Notes: generated by a model not told the origin, from the sequence alone. A DNA stretch of 64,000 nt from Arthrobacter sp. efr-133-TYG-118 (GCF_030209755.1 NZ_JARVRH010000013.1:112601-176600), one strand, 5' to 3'; counted from the stretch's first letter, positions 34,541-44,627 are shown. Numbers and translations: made by a program.

Positions 34541-36075
34541 AGTCCGCCGGCGAGTTTGTAGTAGGCGGCGTTCCAGGCCAGTTCCTTCTTGAACGCCTTG
34601 AGGGTGGTCCCGTCGTCGATGGTGAGCAGTTCGGTCCTGGCGATCTCGGCGAAGTCTTCGAACACGTCCATGCCCACCTGGGTGGAGAGGACGGTGTGGT
34701 GCGCGGCCCCTGCGGTGAGCCAGGCGGCGGCGGAGGTCGCGAAGTCCGGCTTGGGCGACCAGAGCGCCCGGGCGACGGGGAGGTTGGGCAGCGGTTCGGG
34801 GAGGTCGACGACGTCGACGGCGTTGGCCACGAGGCGGAAGCGGTCGCGCATGTCCGAGAGTGCGACGACGACTCCGGGGCCGGCGTCGGTGTCGAAGACC
34901 ATGCGGACGGGGTCTTCCTTGCCGCCGATGCCCAGCGGGTGGATCTCCACGCGAGGCTTCGTGGCGGTCAGGGAGGGGCAGACTTCGAGCATGTGCGCGC
35001 CGAGGATTTTTTCCTGCCCCGGGGTCAGGTGGTAGGTGTAGTCCTCCATGAGCGAGGCGCCGCCGGGGAGCCCGGCGCCCATGACCTTCGCGGCCCGGAC
35101 CAGGATCGCGGTCTTCCAGTCGCCCTCGGCGCCGAAACCGTAGCCGTCGGCCATGAGCCGCTGCACGGCCATCCCGGGAAGCTGGCGCAGCGCGCCCAGG
35201 TCCTCGAACGACGTCGTGAACGCGGCCGAGCCGTTCGCCTCCAGGAAGCTGCGCAGACCGAGTTCGATGCGGGCGCTGTAGCGCAGCGACTCATGCCGGG
35301 CGCCGCCGGCGCGCAGTTCGGGTGCGACCTCGTAGAGGCGCTCGTACTCGGCGACGAGGGAGTCGACGTCGGACTCCGGCGCGCCGTGCACGGCGTCGCC
35401 GAGTTCGTTCACGGACCAGGTGTTGACCGAGACGCCGAAGCGCAGCTCGGCTTCGGTCTTGTCCCCTTCGGTGACGGCGACGTTGCGCATGTTATCTCCG
35501 AAGCGGGTCAGTTTCAGGGTGCGTACGGCGGCCCAGCCCGCCGCGGCGCGCTGCCAGGCACCCACCTGACGCGTGACCTCCGGATTGGTCACATGCCCGA
35601 CGACGGTCTTGCGCGGCACGCCGAGCCGCGACTGGATGTACCCGAATTCGCGGTCGCCGTGGGCTGCCTGGTTCAGGTTCATGAAGTCGAAGTCGATGTC
35701 CGCCCAGGGCAGGGCGACGTTCGCCTGGGTGTGCAGGTGCAGGAGGGGTTTGCGGAGCAGGTCCAGTCCCTGGATCCACATCTTGGCCGGAGAGAAGGTG
35801 TGCATCCAGGCGGTCACGCCGATCACGGCGTCGTCCGCGTTCGCCTCCAGCGCGGTGCGCCGGATCGCGTCCGCATCCGTCAGCACCGGCTTCCAGACCA
35901 GCTTGACCGGCACAGCGGAGGACGCGTTCAGGGCGGCCGCGATCTCCTGGGACTGGGCGGCGACCTGCTTGAGGACGTCCTCGCCGTAGAGGTGCTGGCT
36001 GCCGGTCAGGAACCAGACTTCGTAGTGGTCCAGTGCGGTGTTGTGGGCGATGGAGGTGTTGTGGGCGACGGGCAT
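34537..36075 (-). CDS. araA: L-arabinose isomerase
   Basis: A 512-residue isomerase: [20 protein letters not shown] at the N-terminus, [19 protein letters not shown], the metal-site region [14 protein letters not shown] and HMLEVCPSL. It converts L-arabinose to L-ribulose using Mn2+. CGGAGAA precedes the ATG. The first dozen residues contain a short repeat [14 protein letters not shown] not typical of the family. Gene order in the operon is araB, araD, araA, galM. Confidence 0.96.
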   Translation of the reverse strand: MPVAHNTSIAHNTALDHYEVWFLTGSQHLYGEDVLKQVAAQSQEIAAALNASSAVPVKLVWKPVLTDADAIRRTALEANADDAVIGVTAWMHTFSPAKMWIQGLDLLRKPLLHLHTQANVALPWADIDFDFMNLNQAAHGDREFGYIQSRLGVPRKTVVGHVTNPEVTRQVGAWQRAAAGWAAVRTLKLTRFGDNMRNVAVTEGDKTEAELRFGVSVNTWSVNELGDAVHGAPESDVDSLVAEYERLYEVAPELRAGGARHESLRYSARIELGLRSFLEANGSAAFTTSFEDLGALRQLPGMAVQRLMADGYGFGAEGDWKTAILVRAAKVMGAGLPGGASLMEDYTYHLTPGQEKILGAHMLEVCPSLTATKPRVEIHPLGIGGKEDPVRMVFDTDAGPGVVVALSDMRDRFRLVANAVDVVDLPEPLPNLPVARALWSPKPDFATSAAAWLTAGAAHHTVLSTQVGMDVFEDFAEIARTELLTIDDGTTLKAFKKELAWNAAYYKLAGGL

Positions 36076-36106
36076 GGGGTTCTCCGAAAGTTGTGGGTGC
36101 CGCCGG

Positions 36107-36814
36107 TTAGCGGCCGTAGACGTTCTGGTAACGGTCGTAGAGGGACTCGATCCGGGCGGCGTCGATGGGCAGGGGTTCGCCGAGTTGCCGGGAGATGTGG
36201 ACCGTGCGGGCCACCTCCTCGCACATCACGGCGGCCTTCACCGCGGAGCGGGCATCCTTGCCGATGGTGAACGGGCCGTGGTTCTGCATCAGGACCGCCG
36301 GCGAATGGGAGGCCCGGAGCGTGTCCACGATCCCTCGGCCGATCGAATCGTCCCCGATCAGCGCAAACGGGCCCACCGGAATCGTGCCGCCGAATTCGTC
36401 CCCCATCATGGTCAGCACGCACGGGATCGGCTCCCCCCGCGCGGCCCACGCCGTCGCGTAGGTGGAGTGCGTGTGGACCACGCCGCCGACGTCGGGCATG
36501 TTCCGGTAAACGTACGCGTGCGCGGCAGTGTCCGACGACGGCGACAGTTCCGGGTTGGTCCATTCGACCGTTCCGCCCGCCCCGGTGTTGGTACCCCTGA
36601 CCGGGGTGCCATACAGGTCCGTGACCACCATGAGCTCCGGAGCCAGCGCATCGTAGGAAACCCCCGACGGTTTGATCACCATCAGGTCGTACCCCGGGAC
36701 GCGGGCTGAGACATTTCCTGCCGTCCACACGACGAGCTCGTAGCGTGTCAGTTCCGCGTGCAGCGCGCAGACTTCGGCCCGGATCCGGGCAATCGTCTCC
36801 AGCAGGGCGCTCAT
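36107..36814 (-). CDS. araD: L-ribulose-5-phosphate 4-epimerase
   Basis: A 235-residue class II aldolase-like epimerase. Zinc ligands lie in [10 protein letters not shown] and [10 protein letters not shown], and GNVSARVPG plus [10 protein letters not shown] form the phosphate site. It converts L-ribulose-5-phosphate to D-xylulose-5-phosphate, which enters the pentose phosphate pathway. Its ATG overlaps the araB stop by 4 nt. Confidence 0.96.
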   Translation of the reverse strand: MSALLETIARIRAEVCALHAELTRYELVVWTAGNVSARVPGYDLMVIKPSGVSYDALAPELMVVTDLYGTPVRGTNTGAGGTVEWTNPELSPSSDTAAHAYVYRNMPDVGGVVHTHSTYATAWAARGEPIPCVLTMMGDEFGGTIPVGPFALIGDDSIGRGIVDTLRASHSPAVLMQNHGPFTIGKDARSAVKAAVMCEEVARTVHISRQLGEPLPIDAARIESLYDRYQNVYGR

Positions 36815-38535
36815 GCGGATGCACCAACGGCAAGGAGCGTTTTGCTGGCGTTCCGTTGGATTTTCTTGAGCCGGTGCATGACCTCGTTCGCTCCCCTGCC
36901 GAAGTAATCGTGCAGGGTCCGGTACTCGCGGAACAGTTCCTCGTAGGCGGCGACGTTTTCCGGAACCGGCGTGTAGACGGCTCCGGGTTCGGATCCCATG
37001 GCGGCCGCTGCCTCCCGGATGTCCGGGTATTCCCCCGCGGCGACGGCGGCGTGGATGGCAGAACCCAGCGCCGGGCCCTGGGCGGAGCCGATCGTGGAGA
37101 GCTGCAGGCCGGTGATGTCGGCGTAGATCTGCATCAGCAGCTTGTTCTTCAACAGTCCCCCGGCGACGATGAATTCCTGCACCGGGACCCCGGAGTCACG
37201 GAAAGCATCCACGATGGTGCGGGTGCCGAAGGCCGTGGCCTCCAGGAGCGCCCGGTAGATGTCCTCGGGTTTCGTAGCGAGGGTCTGGCCGACGATCACG
37301 CCGGAGAGTTCGTGGTCCACCAGCACGGAGCGGTTCCCCGAGTGCCAGTCCAGGGCGATGAGCCCGTGTTCGCCGATCTGCTGGGTGGAGGCGAGTTCGG
37401 TGAGGTATTCGTGGATGCCCAGGCCGGCCGCCTCGGCAGCCGCGTGGTATTCGGGCGGGACGCCGTACCGGGTGAACCAGCCGAAAATATCGCCGACCCC
37501 GGACTGGCCGGCCTCGTAACCCCAGAGCCCGTCCACGATCCCGCCGTCGACCACACCGCACATGCCCGGCACCTCGGCCAGGACCTCGGCGTTCATGACG
37601 TGGCACGTGGAGGTGCCCATGATCGCAACGAGCTGTCCCGGCTCCACGGCCCGCGCCGCAGGCGCGGTGACGTGCGCGTCCACATTCCCGACCGCGACGG
37701 CGATGCCCTCCCGCAGGCCGGTCAAGGCCGCGGCTTCGGCGCTCAGGTAACCGGCGGCGTCGCCCAGACGGCCAATCGAGTGGGCCAGTTTGGTGCTGAC
37801 GAAGTCCTTGAAGTCCGGGTTCAAGGCGGCGAGGAACTCCTCGGACGGGTAGGCGCCGTCCTGGTAGATGCCCTTGTACCCCGCGGTGCACGCATTCCGC
37901 ACATAGTTCCCGCACAGCTGCCAGACGATCCAGTCCGCAGCCTCCACCCAGTGGTCCATCGCGGCGTACGCGTCCGGGTCCTCCTCCAGCAGCTGCAGGC
38001 CCTTGGCGAACTCCCATTCCGAGGAAATCAGCCCGCCGTAGCGTGGCAGCCACGCCTCGCCCCGGGCTGCGGCCAGGGCGTTGATGCGGTCCGCCTGGCC
38101 CTGGGCCGCGTGGTGCCGCCACAGTTTGACGTACGCGTGCGGCCGGTCGGCGAAACCGGCAAGTTCATTGAGCGGGGTGCCGTCTGCCGTGACCGGCACC
38201 ATGGTGCAGGCCGTGAAGTCGGTGGCGATCCCGACGACGGCGGCCGGATCGATCCCGGCGTCGCGCACCGCGGCGGGAACCGCGTGACGCAGCACCTCCC
38301 GGTAGTCCTCCGGCACCTGCAGCGCCCATTCCCCCGGAAGCCGGACAACCGTTCCATCAGGGACATCCGCCAGACCGGCCGGCAGGGCCTCCGTGATGAC
38401 TGCGTGCGGATAGTCGAACACCCCGCTTCCCAGCTCCTTGCCGTCCCTGACCCGCACCACCACGGCCCGGCCCGAAAGCGTGCCGTAGTCCACGCCGATG
38501 ACATAGTGTTCGTTGCCGTCCGCTGCGACGCCCAT
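36811..38535 (-). CDS. araB: Ribulokinase
   Basis: A 574-residue FGGY kinase: VIGVDYGTLSGRAVVVRV is the first phosphate loop, GIATDFTACTMVPV and LALDWHSGNRSVLVD-type motifs follow, and FIVAGGLLKNKLLMQIYADI is the C-terminal ATP site. It phosphorylates L-ribulose. GGAGGA stands 6 nt before the ATG. A lac-like operator lies 47 nt upstream. Confidence 0.96.
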   Translation of the reverse strand: MGVAADGNEHYVIGVDYGTLSGRAVVVRVRDGKELGSGVFDYPHAVITEALPAGLADVPDGTVVRLPGEWALQVPEDYREVLRHAVPAAVRDAGIDPAAVVGIATDFTACTMVPVTADGTPLNELAGFADRPHAYVKLWRHHAAQGQADRINALAAARGEAWLPRYGGLISSEWEFAKGLQLLEEDPDAYAAMDHWVEAADWIVWQLCGNYVRNACTAGYKGIYQDGAYPSEEFLAALNPDFKDFVSTKLAHSIGRLGDAAGYLSAEAAALTGLREGIAVAVGNVDAHVTAPAARAVEPGQLVAIMGTSTCHVMNAEVLAEVPGMCGVVDGGIVDGLWGYEAGQSGVGDIFGWFTRYGVPPEYHAAAEAAGLGIHEYLTELASTQQIGEHGLIALDWHSGNRSVLVDHELSGVIVGQTLATKPEDIYRALLEATAFGTRTIVDAFRDSGVPVQEFIVAGGLLKNKLLMQIYADITGLQLSTIGSAQGPALGSAIHAAVAAGEYPDIREAAAAMGSEPGAVYTPVPENVAAYEELFREYRTLHDYFGRGANEVMHRLKKIQRNASKTLLAVGASA

Positions 38536-38581
38536 GAAAAATCCTCCAATAACCAGCCCGCAACCTTGCGGACTGAGTCAA

Positions 38582-38597
38582 TTGTGAGCGCTAACAA
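38582..38597 (-). promoter_or_regulatory. AraR-type operator upstream of araB
   Basis: TTGTGAGCGCTAACAA is a 16-bp dyad with one mismatched pair around a GCGC centre, the shape of a LacI-family operator. It would overlap the -10 region of a promoter whose minus-strand -35 is TTGACG at 38605-38610. The adjacent LacI-family gene is the obvious partner. Confidence 0.7.
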
Positions 38598-38668
38598 CAT
38601 GGCGCGTCAAGGTGGGTGCGTCAAGGGCCGCGACAAGTACCGGCCCGCCCACATGAATCGAGAGCCGA

Positions 38669-39679
38669 TCAGGCGGGTGCGGAGGTGCTTCGGCGGATCA
38701 CCAGCTCGGGCTCCACCACGGTGGTGCCGACGTTGTTCCCGTCCTCGATGCCGCCCAGCATGAGGTCCATGCAGCGCCGCCCGAGTTCCTCGAAATCCTG
38801 GCGCACCGTGGTCAGCGGCGGCGTGAAATAGCCCGATTCGGGCTGGTCATCGAAACCCACCACCGACACGTCCCCGGGCACGCGGACGCCGGCCTCGTTG
38901 AAGGCGCGCAACAGACCCAAGGCCATCTGGTCATTGCCCACAAAAAGCGCAGTGGCAGTCCTCTCGCCGGCGAGCTTCCTGCCGATGTCATAGCCGCTGC
39001 CGGCACTCCAGTCCCCCACCACCAGCAAATCATCCTCAAGACCCGCAACCCGCAGTGCCGCGCTCCACCCCTCGGCCCGGGCCACACCGTCGATCCAGTC
39101 CTGCGGGCCCGCCAGGTGCCCGATCCGCCGATGTCCCTGCTCCACCAGGTGCCTCACGGCCAGTTCCGCGCCGCGCTTCTGGTCCACCATCGCACCCCCC
39201 ACCGTGGCGTTGCCCAGCGATCCCACGGCCACCACGGGAACCCCGGGGTTCACTTCGGCCAGCGCCAGCAGGGTTTCCGAATGCGGCACGATCACCACGA
39301 TCCCGTCCACGGACTGATCCAGGAAATGCCGGACCGCATCAAGAATCGCCTCCCGGCTGACCGTCCTCAAAGCTGCGATGCTGACGAAATAGCCGGCATC
39401 CCTGGCCGCCTGTTCAACGCCCAGCAAAGTGTTCGCCGGGCCGTACTGCGCCAGCTCGCTCGCCAGGACCCCGATGGTCTGGGAACGGCGGGTCACCAGG
39501 CTCCGGGCAGCAGTATTGCGCCGGTACCCCAGCTCGGCGATGGCCGCCTCGACGCGCTCCCGCGTGCCCTTGCTCACGTTCGGATGGTCGTTGATCACCC
39601 GGGACACCGTCTGGTGCGAGACACCCGCCCGCTCCGCCACATCCTCAAGCCGTGGCAACCGCCCGCTGGTATTCGTCAT
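38669..39679 (-). CDS. araR: LacI-family repressor of arabinose operon
   Basis: A 336-residue regulator with HTH RLEDVAERAGVSHQTVSRVI (about residues 9-28), hinge NTAARSLVTRRSQTIGVLAS and a sugar-binding domain ending VVGFDDQPESGYFTPPLTTV. It lies immediately upstream of araB on the same strand, with the operator in the 133-nt gap. The start is ATG 39679; no good Shine-Dalgarno sequence is seen. L-arabinose or a phosphorylated intermediate is the likely inducer; the name is by context. Confidence 0.88.
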   Translation of the reverse strand: MTNTSGRLPRLEDVAERAGVSHQTVSRVINDHPNVSKGTRERVEAAIAELGYRRNTAARSLVTRRSQTIGVLASELAQYGPANTLLGVEQAARDAGYFVSIAALRTVSREAILDAVRHFLDQSVDGIVVIVPHSETLLALAEVNPGVPVVAVGSLGNATVGGAMVDQKRGAELAVRHLVEQGHRRIGHLAGPQDWIDGVARAEGWSAALRVAGLEDDLLVVGDWSAGSGYDIGRKLAGERTATALFVGNDQMALGLLRAFNEAGVRVPGDVSVVGFDDQPESGYFTPPLTTVRQDFEELGRRCMDLMLGGIEDGNNVGTTVVEPELVIRRSTSAPA

Positions 39680-39819
39680 GGGGCTATTCTGCTCGACGCG
39701 GAGGTCAAGCGGCGAACGAGGCCGCACCCCACCCGGCTGAGCTACCGGTCAGTACAAGACCACAGGCGCCGCGGGGATAGACTCGATTCAAGCCCAACAA
39801 CCACCATTCGAGGAGCCCC

Positions 39820-40875
39820 ATGCGCGCCACCATCATCCACGGCCCCGGCGACATCCGTGTTGAAGACCGTAACTACCCCACGGTCCAGCTGCCCACAGAC
39901 GTCATTGTCAAAGTCACCGCCTCCTGCGTCTGCGGATCGGACCTGTGGCCGTACCGTGGCGTGAAGCCGACTCACCAGCCTTCGGCCATCGGGCATGAAT
40001 TCATCGGCACGGTGGAAAGCATCGGAGACGACGTCACCGCCCTGGCGGTCGGCGATTTCGTCATCGCTCCCTTCCTGGTCAGCTGCGGTGCCTGCCCGCA
40101 ATGCTTGAACGGCGTCACGGTTGCCTGCGATCATTTGGCAGGTTGGGGCGGCAAAGATGACAGCGGGCACGCAATCGACGGCGGCCAGGGCCAGGCCATT
40201 CGGGTACCACTCGCCGAGTCCACCCTCGTCAAGGTTCCCGGCGTCACGGAACCTGACGACGCCCTCCGCGCGAGCTTGCTGACGCTCTCAGACGTGATGG
40301 CGACCGGCCACCACGCCGCCCTCGCGGCCAAGGTCGGCCCTGGCAGGACCGTCGTCGTCGTCGGCGACGGCGCAGTAGGTCTGTGCGGCGTACTCGCAGC
40401 GAAGCGGCTCGGAGCCGAACGAATCATCGCGATGTCCCGGCATGCCGATCGCCAGGCGATTGCCCTTGAGTTCGGGGCCACGGACATCGTCGCCGAGCGT
40501 GGCGACGACGGCGTAGCCAAGGTCCGCGAGTTGCTTGGCGGCGTTTTGGCCGACTCCGTGCTGGAGTGCGTCGGGACCAAGGAATCCATGGATCAGGCAC
40601 TCCACAGCGTCCGCCCGGGCGGCGCCCTCGGCTTTGTTGGTGTCCCGACGGGCGGAGCCGAAGCCCCGCTGCGCTACTTGTTCGACACGAACATTTCGAT
40701 TGCCGGCGGAATGGCTCCGGCTCGCACGTACATCCCGGAACTGCTCGCGGACGTGCTTGACGGAAAGATCAACCCAGGCCGGGTCTTCGACACCGTAATG
40801 GCGCTCGAGGAAGCGCCCGAGGCCTACCGCGCCATGGACGAACGGCGCTCCATCAAGGTCCTGCTCACCCCCTAA
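39820..40875 (+). CDS. Zinc-dependent alcohol dehydrogenase (MDR)
   Basis: A 351-residue medium-chain dehydrogenase. Catalytic zinc: CGSDLW and GHEFIG; structural zinc: CGACPQCLNGVTVAC. The Rossmann motif is VVVVGDGAVGLCGVLAA. It resembles the glutathione-independent, threonine-dehydrogenase-like branch. It is monocistronic and divergent from araR, with a GAGGAG-like ribosome site upstream. The substrate is not evident; sugar-alcohol oxidation would fit the neighbourhood. Confidence 0.9.
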   Translation: MRATIIHGPGDIRVEDRNYPTVQLPTDVIVKVTASCVCGSDLWPYRGVKPTHQPSAIGHEFIGTVESIGDDVTALAVGDFVIAPFLVSCGACPQCLNGVTVACDHLAGWGGKDDSGHAIDGGQGQAIRVPLAESTLVKVPGVTEPDDALRASLLTLSDVMATGHHAALAAKVGPGRTVVVVGDGAVGLCGVLAAKRLGAERIIAMSRHADRQAIALEFGATDIVAERGDDGVAKVRELLGGVLADSVLECVGTKESMDQALHSVRPGGALGFVGVPTGGAEAPLRYLFDTNISIAGGMAPARTYIPELLADVLDGKINPGRVFDTVMALEEAPEAYRAMDERRSIKVLLTP

Positions 40876-40890
40876 GGGCATGCGCTGAAA

Positions 40891-40906
40891 CCGCAGATTC
40901 CTGCGG
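40891..40906 (+). terminator. Short hairpin after alcohol dehydrogenase
   Basis: CCGCAG (40891-40896) and CTGCGG (40901-40906) pair around the tetraloop ATTC, 15 nt after the stop codon; GCAT/ATGC extends it outward with mismatches. Confidence 0.45.
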
Positions 40907-40988
40907 GATGCGTGGACTGTGGCGCGGGCGGGGGAACGGCGAGAGAATCCATATAGGAAGGCTGGCCTGAACCCAAGGAGTGAACAAA

Positions 40989-41483
40989 ATGATCACTGGT
41001 GCCGATGCGCGCCCGGTGGTTAAGCACGATGGGTATTTGCCCATCGAGGATCATGGACTTGTCGGCGACGGGTCCACGTGCGCTCTGGTGGGGCGCGACG
41101 GGGCAATTACCTGGCTGTGCCTGCCGGAATTCGACGGCCGTGGCCTATCCGCCGAATTGACGCTTCGCGCGGGAGAAACGCTGACCATGGTCCTGCACTG
41201 GTCGGGACGGTTCAGGCTCCATCAGCACCCGGAGAGCAAGAAGCTCATTGACCAGACCGTGTATGCCTGGCGCCGGCGGGCATCAAGCCTGGATTGCGAA
41301 GGCTCCCAAGCGGAGTTGATGAAGCGGTCGGCCCTGACGCTGAAAATGTGGGATCACTCAGAAACGGGGGCCATCCTCGCGGCCGCTACCTCGTCGCTGC
41401 CAGAATGGCCAGGGACGTCGCGGAACTGGGACCCCGAGCGGCGGGCCGCGAACGCCGCCCCCACCGCTCAGAACCAGCTCTAG
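40989..41483 (+). pseudogene. Decayed GH15 (glucoamylase/trehalase-like) gene remnant
   Basis: A 164-residue frame with AAGGAG 8 nt before its ATG. The N-terminus YLPIEDHGLVGDGSTCALVG and AITWLCLPEFDG matches the start of GH15 proteins, which are about 600 residues long. The frame then jumps to TLTMVLHWSGRFRL and to LIDQTVYAWRRRASSLDCEG, SALTLKMWDHSETGAILAA and SSLPEWPGTSRNWD, which normally lie further on, and stops where the catalytic domain should begin (the WLRD region is absent). Internal deletion plus truncation leaves no catalytic residues, so it is a relic or at best a reshaped small protein. Confidence 0.75.
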
Positions 41484-41498
41484 CAGCGAGGCAACCCG

Positions 41499-42497
41499 AT
41501 GCGTGCATGGTGGGTCCGGGAACCAGGCCCGATTCAGTCACAGCCACTTGTTTGGGGCGAGCGGCCCGATCCGCAACCGGGGCCGCGGGAGCTCCTCGTC
41601 AGTGTCCGAACGTGTGGTGTCTGCCGCACGGATCTGCATTTGGCCGAAGGCGATCTCGCCCCTCGGAAGCCGAACGTAGTACCCGGCCACGAAGCGGTGG
41701 GAATAGTCAGCGAAACCGGCGAAGGGTGTGTGAGGTTCCGGCGCGGTGACAGGGTCGGAGTTGCCTGGCTAGGGGGAACCTGCGGGAGCTGCGCGTATTG
41801 CCGCCGTGGCGACGAGAACCTCTGCCTCTCCCCTGCATTCACCGGATGGGACAGGGACGGCGGATATGCCGAACAACTCACGGTGTCCGAGGCTTTCGCT
41901 TATGCAATCCCGCAGCAATTTTCGGACGAGCAGGCGGCGCCTCTATTGTGTTCAGGCATCATCGGGTACCGGGCGCTCAAACGGGCCGAGCTTCCGCCAG
42001 GTGGCCGGCTGGGCATCTATGGTTTCGGAGGATCTGCCCATCTCACGGCGCAGATGGCGCGCCACCAAGGGGCAAAGGTCTACGTGATGACCCGTTCGGA
42101 GCCGGCCCGTGAACTGGCCCGTGAACTGGGCGCGGTGTTCGTGGGCGACGCCTACGATTCTCCGCCGGACCCGCTCGACTCGGCGATACTTTTTGCTCCC
42201 GTGGGCGACCTTGTTCCTGTGGCACTCAAGGCGCTGGACCGGGGCGGGACCCTCGCCATTGCAGGCATCCACCTCAGCGACATACCGCCCTTGAACTACG
42301 CCGCCGATCTCTTCCATGAGCGGCAGCTCCGGAGTGTTACCGCCAATACCCGTGCAGACGGCGAAGAGTTCTGGTCCCTGGCCGCGGAAATTCCGCTGGC
42401 TCCCACCACGACGGCGTATCCGTTAGTGGAAGCCGATCGGGCGTTACGAGACTTGGCTGGCGACCGCATCACCGGCGTTGCTGTCCTGAAAGTCTGA
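41499..42497 (+). CDS. Zinc-binding alcohol dehydrogenase family protein
   Basis: A 332-residue MDR: catalytic zinc in [14 protein letters not shown] and GHEAVG, structural zinc [15 protein letters not shown], Rossmann motif [16 protein letters not shown]. The AdhA-like short length and C-terminal [14 protein letters not shown] are typical of NAD-dependent alcohol dehydrogenases. It begins 15 nt after the GH15 relic and is followed by a stem-loop. Confidence 0.92.
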   Translation: MRAWWVREPGPIQSQPLVWGERPDPQPGPRELLVSVRTCGVCRTDLHLAEGDLAPRKPNVVPGHEAVGIVSETGEGCVRFRRGDRVGVAWLGGTCGSCAYCRRGDENLCLSPAFTGWDRDGGYAEQLTVSEAFAYAIPQQFSDEQAAPLLCSGIIGYRALKRAELPPGGRLGIYGFGGSAHLTAQMARHQGAKVYVMTRSEPARELARELGAVFVGDAYDSPPDPLDSAILFAPVGDLVPVALKALDRGGTLAIAGIHLSDIPPLNYAADLFHERQLRSVTANTRADGEEFWSLAAEIPLAPTTTAYPLVEADRALRDLAGDRITGVAVLKV

Positions 42498-42545
42498 ACT
42501 GTCTGTCTGCGCAGGCGGCCGACGGGGTACCGCAGCAACAGACGG

Positions 42546-42578
42546 CGATCGGCGGGTCCGATGACGGCCCGCCGGTCG
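42546..42578 (+). terminator. Terminator-like hairpin
   Basis: CGATCGGCGGG (42546-42556) pairs with CCCGCCGGTCG (42568-42578) over 11 bp with one G-U pair and an 11-nt loop, 48 nt after the alcohol dehydrogenase stop and before a convergent gene; CTATTT follows. Confidence 0.55.
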
Positions 42579-42622
42579 CTATTTCCGCTGTTCAGCGTTT
42601 GAACACGTCAGCGTTCAGCACT

Positions 42623-42985
42623 TCAGTGCGAAGGGCTGACCATGTGATGCCGGTGTTCCTCGGTGCTGGGCTTGATCGCCATCGCGGTGACGACGAGCGC
42701 CACCAGGCCGGTGATCCAGGATGTCCAGGCCGCCCCGGCTTGCATGGAGTAGGAGCCTAGCCACGGAGAAAGGAACAGCAAGGCACCGAAGGCTGCCTGC
42801 ACCCACTCCATGACCGGCGTTCCGGGCATCGCCAGATTGATGACACCGCTAACGATCAGCAAAGCGCCGAAAACGACCATCAGGGCAGCCGACGAGCCCG
42901 CCGCCATGCTCCAGATGACCGACAGGGCAGCATAGAGACCGGCGACAACCGTGACCCAATCCTGCCATCGCGTCCATTTCTTCAT
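42623..42985 (-). CDS. SPW-repeat membrane protein
   Basis: A 120-residue protein with four membrane helices and two SPW-type modules: MKKWTRWQDWVTVVAGLYAA and FLSPWLGSYSMQAGAAWTSW. AGGTGG precedes the ATG at 42985; the frame to 43030 adds an unlikely leader. SPW proteins are small bacterial membrane proteins of unknown function. Confidence 0.88.
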   Translation of the reverse strand: MKKWTRWQDWVTVVAGLYAALSVIWSMAAGSSAALMVVFGALLIVSGVINLAMPGTPVMEWVQAAFGALLFLSPWLGSYSMQAGAAWTSWITGLVALVVTAMAIKPSTEEHRHHMVSPSH

Positions 42986-43398
42986 TGAACCCACCTCTGT
43001 GATGTGGACTGCATCCCGGGGTATCGACATGTACTCCGGTACTGATGTAACAAAATCCGCACACAGCTACTTCCCGACGAACGCGTGTGGCGTTGGTCCG
43101 CCGTCGTCGAATCGTGTCGCGCACGAAGCCTTGCTAAGAGCGGACTTCCGGTCTAGAACGTAGTCATAGAGCAACATCGACGAACATGCCCGGCGTCGCC
43201 GGCCTGTCCGTCCAGAAAGGACCCCGTGATATCGAGTCGCTGGTCGTAAAGTCGCCAGTCAGCTCGGTGCTGACTTAACGACGTCCGTTGGTGAGAACCG
43301 CCGTGGCCTCCGGCGTGGACCTGACTCCGGCGCCAACGCCCAGGTTCCGGCCCGACCCCGCCAGGTCGCCTGCAGTCGAAACCAACAGAAGGAAAGAA
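42986..43398. other. 413-nt intergenic region, no gene seen
   Basis: Lies between divergent genes (SPW protein and xylose-type ABC operon), so it must hold both promoters. I saw no confident -35/-10 pair, no strong dyad and no coding frame with the window's codon bias; a frame at 42951-43163 overlaps the SPW start and looks non-coding. A regulator may bind here, since no repressor gene is adjacent. Confidence 0.4.
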
Positions 43399-44619
43399 AT
43401 GTTAAACATGAAGGTCCCGGCACGAGGCGCCGGAACCGCCTTCATTGCAACCCTCGCTATCACGGCACTCGCCGCATGCTCGAGCACGGGCACATCGTCC
43501 TCGCCGAGCGCCACGAGTTCCGGAGGAACGGTTCCGCAGATCTCTGCGGATGCGTTCACGGCCGACTTCTCGGCTATGAAACAGCTCACCTCGCTCGCTT
43601 CACAGGGCAAGGGCATGGTGGGCGTGCTGCTGCCGGACACCACCACCTCCGCGCGGTACGTCACCTTCGATGCCCCGTATTTGAAGAAGGCATTCGAAGC
43701 CGCGGGACTCGATTCCTCAAAGTTCAAGATCGACAATGCGCAGGGCAGCGCAAGCACGATGCAGACGCAGGCCGAGGCTGACATCACGGCAGGCGCATCC
43801 GTGCTGCTCGTCGACGCGCTCGACTCTGGTTCGGGCGCGGCCATCGAGGCGGCCGCCACCGCGCGCGGCGTTAAGGTGATCGACTATGACCGGCTCGTCA
43901 AAGGCGGGGCAAAGGATCGCACCTACGTCAGCTTCGACAACGTTAAGGTTGGTCAGCTGATCGGCCAGGGCGAGATCACGTGCATCGCAGACTGGAAGGT
44001 CACCAAACCAAACATCCTTGTCATGGATGGCGATCCGACCGACAACAACGCCAAGCTTTTCGCCGAGGGTTATAACGGGGTACTCAAGCCGCACTTCGAC
44101 AATGGCGACTACGTCAACGTAGGAGAGCCAGCGGGCACCTGGACACCGTCGGTGGCACAGACGACGTTCGCCCAGCAGTACACCGCCCACCCGAACATCA
44201 ACGCGGTGGTCACGCCTAACGACGACAACGCCAACGCTGTGATCGCCTACCTGCAGAGCAAGCAGATTCCCGCCAAGACCTTCCCGACGACCGGGCAGGA
44301 CGCGTCCTTGTCCGGCCTGCAGAACATCCTGAAGGGGTACCAGTGCGGAACGGTGTACAAACCGATCTACTTTGAAGCCCAGGCTGCCGCCGCAGCAGCA
44401 CTCTACCTGCGGGCAGGGGTGACCGTTCCGTCAACCCTCGTCAACGGCAAGACCACAGACGACACCGCGAAGTCCGACGTCGGATCGGTCCTGCTGACCC
44501 CGCTGTGGGTGACCACGAAGAACATGGCGGACACGGTGGTCAAGGACGGTGCTGTGACGAGTTCTTCGCTGTGCATCTCGCAGGTGAAGGACGCGTGCAC
44601 AGCGGCAGGTATCCAGTAG
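43399..44619 (+). CDS. XylF-type sugar-binding lipoprotein
   Basis: A 406-residue pentose/hexose binding protein (type I, LacI-like fold). Signal and lipobox ITALAAC place the lipidated cysteine near residue 30. Mature motifs GVLLPDTTTSARYVTFDAPY, LVDALDSGSGAAIEAA, VKVIDYDRLV and ILVMDGDPTDNNAKLFAEGY match the D-xylose/ribose cluster. GAAGGA is 5 nt before ATG 43399; an ATG at 43408 is also possible, while the frame back to 43288 has no support. The fused ATPase-permease gene follows after 8 nt. Confidence 0.9.
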   Translation: MLNMKVPARGAGTAFIATLAITALAACSSTGTSSSPSATSSGGTVPQISADAFTADFSAMKQLTSLASQGKGMVGVLLPDTTTSARYVTFDAPYLKKAFEAAGLDSSKFKIDNAQGSASTMQTQAEADITAGASVLLVDALDSGSGAAIEAAATARGVKVIDYDRLVKGGAKDRTYVSFDNVKVGQLIGQGEITCIADWKVTKPNILVMDGDPTDNNAKLFAEGYNGVLKPHFDNGDYVNVGEPAGTWTPSVAQTTFAQQYTAHPNINAVVTPNDDNANAVIAYLQSKQIPAKTFPTTGQDASLSGLQNILKGYQCGTVYKPIYFEAQAAAAAALYLRAGVTVPSTLVNGKTTDDTAKSDVGSVLLTPLWVTTKNMADTVVKDGAVTSSSLCISQVKDACTAAGIQ

Positions 44620-44627
44620 TTCGAACA

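Noticed and set aside
34492..36270. A 592-codon plus-strand open frame over araA
   Set aside because: Antisense shadow of araA and araD, with no ribosome site or recognisable motif.
36745..38763. A 672-codon plus-strand open frame over araB
   Set aside because: Antisense shadow of araB; long open antisense frames are expected at this GC bias.
43288..43398. Longer N-terminus for the xylose-type binding protein
   Set aside because: A clear ribosome site and lipoprotein signal start at 43399; the upstream residues would destroy the signal peptide.
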